Below are positions 6,292 through 8,668 of a stretch of DNA of 8,668 nucleotides, in pieces. A program made the position numbers and the translations under genes. Every line of letters starts with the position of its first letter. Within the stretch, counting starts at the first letter, position 1. The notes beneath the pieces were generated by a model. It saw only the letters and a program-made list of their open reading frames with translations. It had not been told where the DNA came from and did no database searches. The stretch is from Bacillota bacterium (GTDB taxonomy: Bacteria; Bacillota; Clostridia; Christensenellales; QAND01), in assembly GCA_019415425.1 (NCBI GenBank), contig DXZF01000358.1, positions 1 to 8,668 on the forward strand, written 5' to 3'.

Positions 6292-6306
6292 AAATGGATC
6301 ACCTTT

Positions 6307-6334
6307 ATTATAAGGGGTTGTACCGGTTTTGCAA
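6307..6334 (-). promoter_or_regulatory. Promoter for the folT riboswitch transcript
   Basis: On the minus strand, TTGCAA (6329-6334) is followed by a 16-nt spacer and a consensus TATAAT (6307-6312). The predicted start near 6300 falls 8-10 nt before the riboswitch P1 helix, which is the expected geometry. Confidence 0.75.
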
Positions 6335-6380
6335 TGGGCTTTTGCCAATCTCCTCCGTACAATTTTACATGCGCGCATCC

Positions 6381-6410
6381 AAAAAAGCGCATCCGTTCTC
6401 GGATGCGCTT
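6381..6410 (-). terminator. Rho-independent terminator closing the lgt-pncB-divIVA-like operon
   Basis: On the minus strand, a perfect 11-bp stem AAGCGCATCCG (6400-6410 with 6385-6395) has a 4-nt loop, AGAA, and runs into TTTTTT (6381-6386). It starts 7 nt after the DivIVA-like stop and isolates folT from the upstream operon. Confidence 0.93.
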
Positions 6411-6417
6411 GCACGGT

Positions 6418-6981
6418 TCAACTGCCGTGTTGCTCTTTTTCCACGCGGCGCAGCTTGTACAGCCGCTGCATCAGTCCGCGGGCGCCGTCGGTTTCCAGCT
6501 GTGGTTCGATGCCCTCGGGCGGCATATAGCGGATGTCCTCAAAGCGCGTGCCGTCCTCGTAAATGGTGGTCACGCGTCCCATCTGCGAGAGCACATCCTG
6601 TGCGCTGCCCGCCGCGCTCTGCAAGCCATTTAACCGTTGCTGCAGATCCTGCACCATCTGCTGCAATTCCTCGGCCGATTGCGACTGGCGCTCGCTTAAG
6701 CAACGCTCCAATTTGAGCACCCTCGCGCGCTCCTCTTCCAGATGGTTTTCCAACTCGCGCACGCGCGTCTGGGCAGACAGCATCAATTCGGCCGCATCCT
6801 GGTATCCTGCGCGGGCCACTTTGAGCTCCACCGCCAGATTGATATTTTCTTCGATGACCTGCTTCATCCGCTCGTCCAGTTCCCCGCGCTGTTGTTCCGC
6901 CTGTTTTTCCAGCGCGTCCAGAAAGGACTGTACCTGTTTGCGGTTGTAACCAAACAGGGATCGTTTGAATTTGGTGCGCAC
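6418..6981 (-). CDS. DivIVA-domain coiled-coil protein
   Basis: A 187-residue protein whose N-terminus, FKRSLFGYNRKQVQSFLDAL (5-24), fits the DivIVA pattern (a GYxxxxVxxFL core). It is followed by a long, Glu/Gln/Arg/Leu-rich predicted coiled coil (about 22-125). The last 60 residues are less helical and contain YEDGTRFEDIRYMPPEG. DivIVA relatives bind curved membranes and recruit division or polar-growth factors. This one is shorter and more divergent than GpsB or true DivIVA, so the specific role is open. It starts with GTG at 6981, preceded by AGGGGG whose first bases overlap the pncB stop codon, with a 7-nt spacer. That implies expression coupled to pncB. A terminator follows. Confidence 0.8.
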   Translation of the reverse strand: MRTKFKRSLFGYNRKQVQSFLDALEKQAEQQRGELDERMKQVIEENINLAVELKVARAGYQDAAELMLSAQTRVRELENHLEEERARVLKLERCLSERQSQSAEELQQMVQDLQQRLNGLQSAAGSAQDVLSQMGRVTTIYEDGTRFEDIRYMPPEGIEPQLETDGARGLMQRLYKLRRVEKEQHGS

Positions 6982-6993
6982 GCGCGTTCCCCC

Positions 6994-8445
6994 TTATTCT
7001 CCTACTGAATGCCCGCTGTACTTGGCAATCAACTTTTGCTTGAGCACGTATAGCGGCTGCGAAAGGTCTACCTTGTAGATGTGCGGTTTGCGCAGGCGCT
7101 TGTACTCGTCCCAGAAGCAATCCAGCTCTTTGGCCGCATACGCCTGAATCTGTTTGAGCGTGGGGCTCTGGTAAACCTGCTGGCCGCGCACAAACACCGG
7201 CACCAACAGTTCGCGCATGGTGTAGTGCGTCAGCGTCATCTTTTTCCACGTCTCATTGGGATCAAAGATGGTCAGCGGTTTGGATTCGTCGTACTGTTCG
7301 TCCGCCAGGCAGATGAGGTCGGCCATCGCCTTGTGCGTGCGCTTGTCATAGATGCGGTACACCGTCTTGTAGCCGGGGTTGGTGATCTTGGCCTCGTTGT
7401 CAGACAGCTTGATGCGCGGCAGCATTTTGCCATCGCGCTCCAGGGCCGAGAGCTTGTACACGCCGCCCAGGGACGGGTAGTTTTCGCTCGTGATCAATTT
7501 TGTTCCCACGCCCCAGGTATCGATGCGCGCCCCCTGGCTGCGCAGGTCGGCGATGATCTCTTCATCCAGATCTGAGGACGCCACGATCTTGGCGTTGGGG
7601 AATCCCGCCTCGTCCAGCATGGCGCGCGCCTTTTTGGACAGATAGGCAAGGTCTCCAGAGTCCAACCGGATGCCCAGCGGCTCGTGCCCTTTTTCGCGCA
7701 GTTCCTTAAAGACCGTGATCGCATTGGGTACGCCCGAGCGCAGCGTATCATAGGAGTCCACCAGCAACAGGCACGCATCGGGGTACGCCTCGGCATAGGC
7801 GCGGAACGCCTCCAACTCCGAATCAAACGACATCACCCAGCTGTGGCCGTGCGTGCCGCTGACCGGCACGTCGTACAGTTGGCCCGTGAGCACGTTGGAA
7901 GTGCCCACGCATCCGCCGATGATGGCCGCGCGCGCACCGTAAATTCCGGCATCCGGTCCCTGCGCACGGCGCAGGCCAAACTCCAGCACGCTTCCCTCTT
8001 TTCCCGCCGCATAGCACACGCGGCTGGCCTTGGTTGCGATCAGCGTCTGGTGATTGATGAGCGTCAACAGGGCCGTTTCCACCAGCTGTGCCTGCATGAT
8101 GGGCGCTTTGATGCGCAGCAGCGGCTCGCCGGGGAACACCGGCGTGCCCTCAGGAATGGCATACAGGTCGCCGGTAAAGCGCATGTGCCGCAACGTATCC
8201 AAAAACCCTTGGTTGAACAGGTGTAGCGAATCCAGATAGCGGATATCTTCCTCTTCAAAGCGCAGGTTGTTGATGTACTCGATGGCCTGCTGTAGCCCCG
8301 CCACCAGCGCATAGGAAGAGTTGCTGGCCGTTCTGCGGAAGAAGAGGTCAAACACCGCCTCTTCATCGGTACCACGCAGATAGTGGCCGTACATCATGGT
8401 CAACTGGTATAAGTCCGTCATCATGGTCAGATTGCGTTCTGCCAT
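6994..8445 (-). CDS. pncB: Nicotinate phosphoribosyltransferase
   Basis: Converts nicotinate and PRPP to nicotinate mononucleotide with ATP hydrolysis, the Preiss-Handler salvage entry to NAD, in the cytoplasm. The 483-residue length and start (MAERNLTMMTDLYQLTM) are typical of the Gram-positive type. Visible motifs are EFGLRRAQG (155-163) and THGHSWVMSFDSE (198-210), whose H201 aligns with the phosphorylated histidine of the family. Also present are the phosphate-binding IRLDSGDLAYLS (259-270), SSDLDE (290-295) and WGVGTKL (311-317). ATG 8445 has AGGAGG 11 nt upstream, inside the end of the preceding gene. The gap to that gene is only 3 nt and the next gene starts 12 nt after its stop, so it is the middle of an operon. 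Confidence 0.96.
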   Translation of the reverse strand: MAERNLTMMTDLYQLTMMYGHYLRGTDEEAVFDLFFRRTASNSSYALVAGLQQAIEYINNLRFEEEDIRYLDSLHLFNQGFLDTLRHMRFTGDLYAIPEGTPVFPGEPLLRIKAPIMQAQLVETALLTLINHQTLIATKASRVCYAAGKEGSVLEFGLRRAQGPDAGIYGARAAIIGGCVGTSNVLTGQLYDVPVSGTHGHSWVMSFDSELEAFRAYAEAYPDACLLLVDSYDTLRSGVPNAITVFKELREKGHEPLGIRLDSGDLAYLSKKARAMLDEAGFPNAKIVASSDLDEEIIADLRSQGARIDTWGVGTKLITSENYPSLGGVYKLSALERDGKMLPRIKLSDNEAKITNPGYKTVYRIYDKRTHKAMADLICLADEQYDESKPLTIFDPNETWKKMTLTHYTMRELLVPVFVRGQQVYQSPTLKQIQAYAAKELDCFWDEYKRLRKPHIYKVDLSQPLYVLKQKLIAKYSGHSVGE

Positions 8446-8448
8446 CGT

Positions 8449-8668
8449 CTATTCATCCTCCTGTTTGGCGATTCGGTATCGCTCGGGCACTTCAGGCCCC
8501 TTGTATCCGCCTTTTCTGTACACATACACCAGCATGGCGATGGATATCACCGCCATCACCGCACTGACCGCCTGCGAAACCCGGATGGTGCCAAACACCA
8601 TCAGGCTGTACTCCGGCAGCCGCATTCCCTCCAAGATGGCGCGCGCACTGCAGTACATTGTACAATAC
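8449..8668 (-). CDS. lgt: Prolipoprotein diacylglyceryl transferase, C-terminal end only
   Basis: Only the last 72 residues are in the window; the frame runs off the right edge without a start that fits. It shows the Lgt C-terminal signature: a conserved arginine/glutamate motif (SARAILEGMRL), then a short loop and IRVSQ, then a final membrane helix (about AVMAVISIAMLVYVY) and a basic cytoplasmic tail. Lgt is the membrane enzyme that transfers diacylglycerol from phosphatidylglycerol to the lipobox cysteine of prolipoproteins. Linkage to pncB is by a 3-nt gap. The short length seen leaves some doubt, but the motif order is specific. Confidence 0.78.
   Translation of the reverse strand, partial: YCTMYCSARAILEGMRLPEYSLMVFGTIRVSQAVSAVMAVISIAMLVYVYRKGGYKGPEVPERYRIAKQEDE

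Overview
The window looks like a piece of chromosome from a GC-rich anaerobic member of the Bacillota (Clostridia). The evidence is strong AGGAGG-type ribosome binding sites, a DivIVA-domain coiled-coil protein, a Gram-positive-type nicotinate phosphoribosyltransferase, a folate-family ECF transporter S component behind a tetrahydrofolate riboswitch, and two alcohol dehydrogenases that resemble clostridial or thermoanaerobic enzymes (a Thermoanaerobacter-type NADP secondary alcohol dehydrogenase and a Clostridium kluyveri-type 4-hydroxybutyrate dehydrogenase). The exact taxon cannot be read from the sequence. I see no phage, insertion sequence, CRISPR array, tRNA or rRNA.

Layout, left to right. 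(1) 2-1312, plus strand: the C-terminal five-sixths or so of a Y-family translesion DNA polymerase, followed 12 nt later by a small uncharacterised ORF that appears co-translated with it. A shared hairpin (1314-1343) separates this pair from the convergent gene. (2) 1365-3826: a divergent pair of alcohol dehydrogenases. The secondary alcohol dehydrogenase is on minus and 4-hydroxybutyrate dehydrogenase is on plus. They are separated by an AT-rich control region with a good sigma-A-type promoter and a perfect 10-bp inverted repeat over its -35 box. A 14-bp terminator stem follows. (3) 3883-5302: a divergent nitroreductase (minus) and pyrE (plus), whose predicted -10 boxes lie on top of each other. 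pyrE ends in a clear terminator. (4) 5353-5548: a gap without a convincing gene. (5) 5549-6334, minus: folT with its own promoter, a THF riboswitch of about 100 nt and a hairpin that contains both a U-tract and the folT Shine-Dalgarno sequence. (6) 6381-8668, minus: an operon reading lgt (C-terminal end only), pncB, then a GTG-started DivIVA-like gene, closed by a strong terminator.

Functionally this is mostly housekeeping and redox metabolism: DNA damage tolerance, fermentative NAD(P)H disposal, pyrimidine synthesis, NAD salvage, folate uptake and envelope biogenesis. No multi-gene novel system is evident. The points most worth following are the polymerase-linked small protein, the riboswitch expression platform, the operator-like repeat in front of the 4-hydroxybutyrate dehydrogenase, and the clashing nitroreductase/pyrE promoters.
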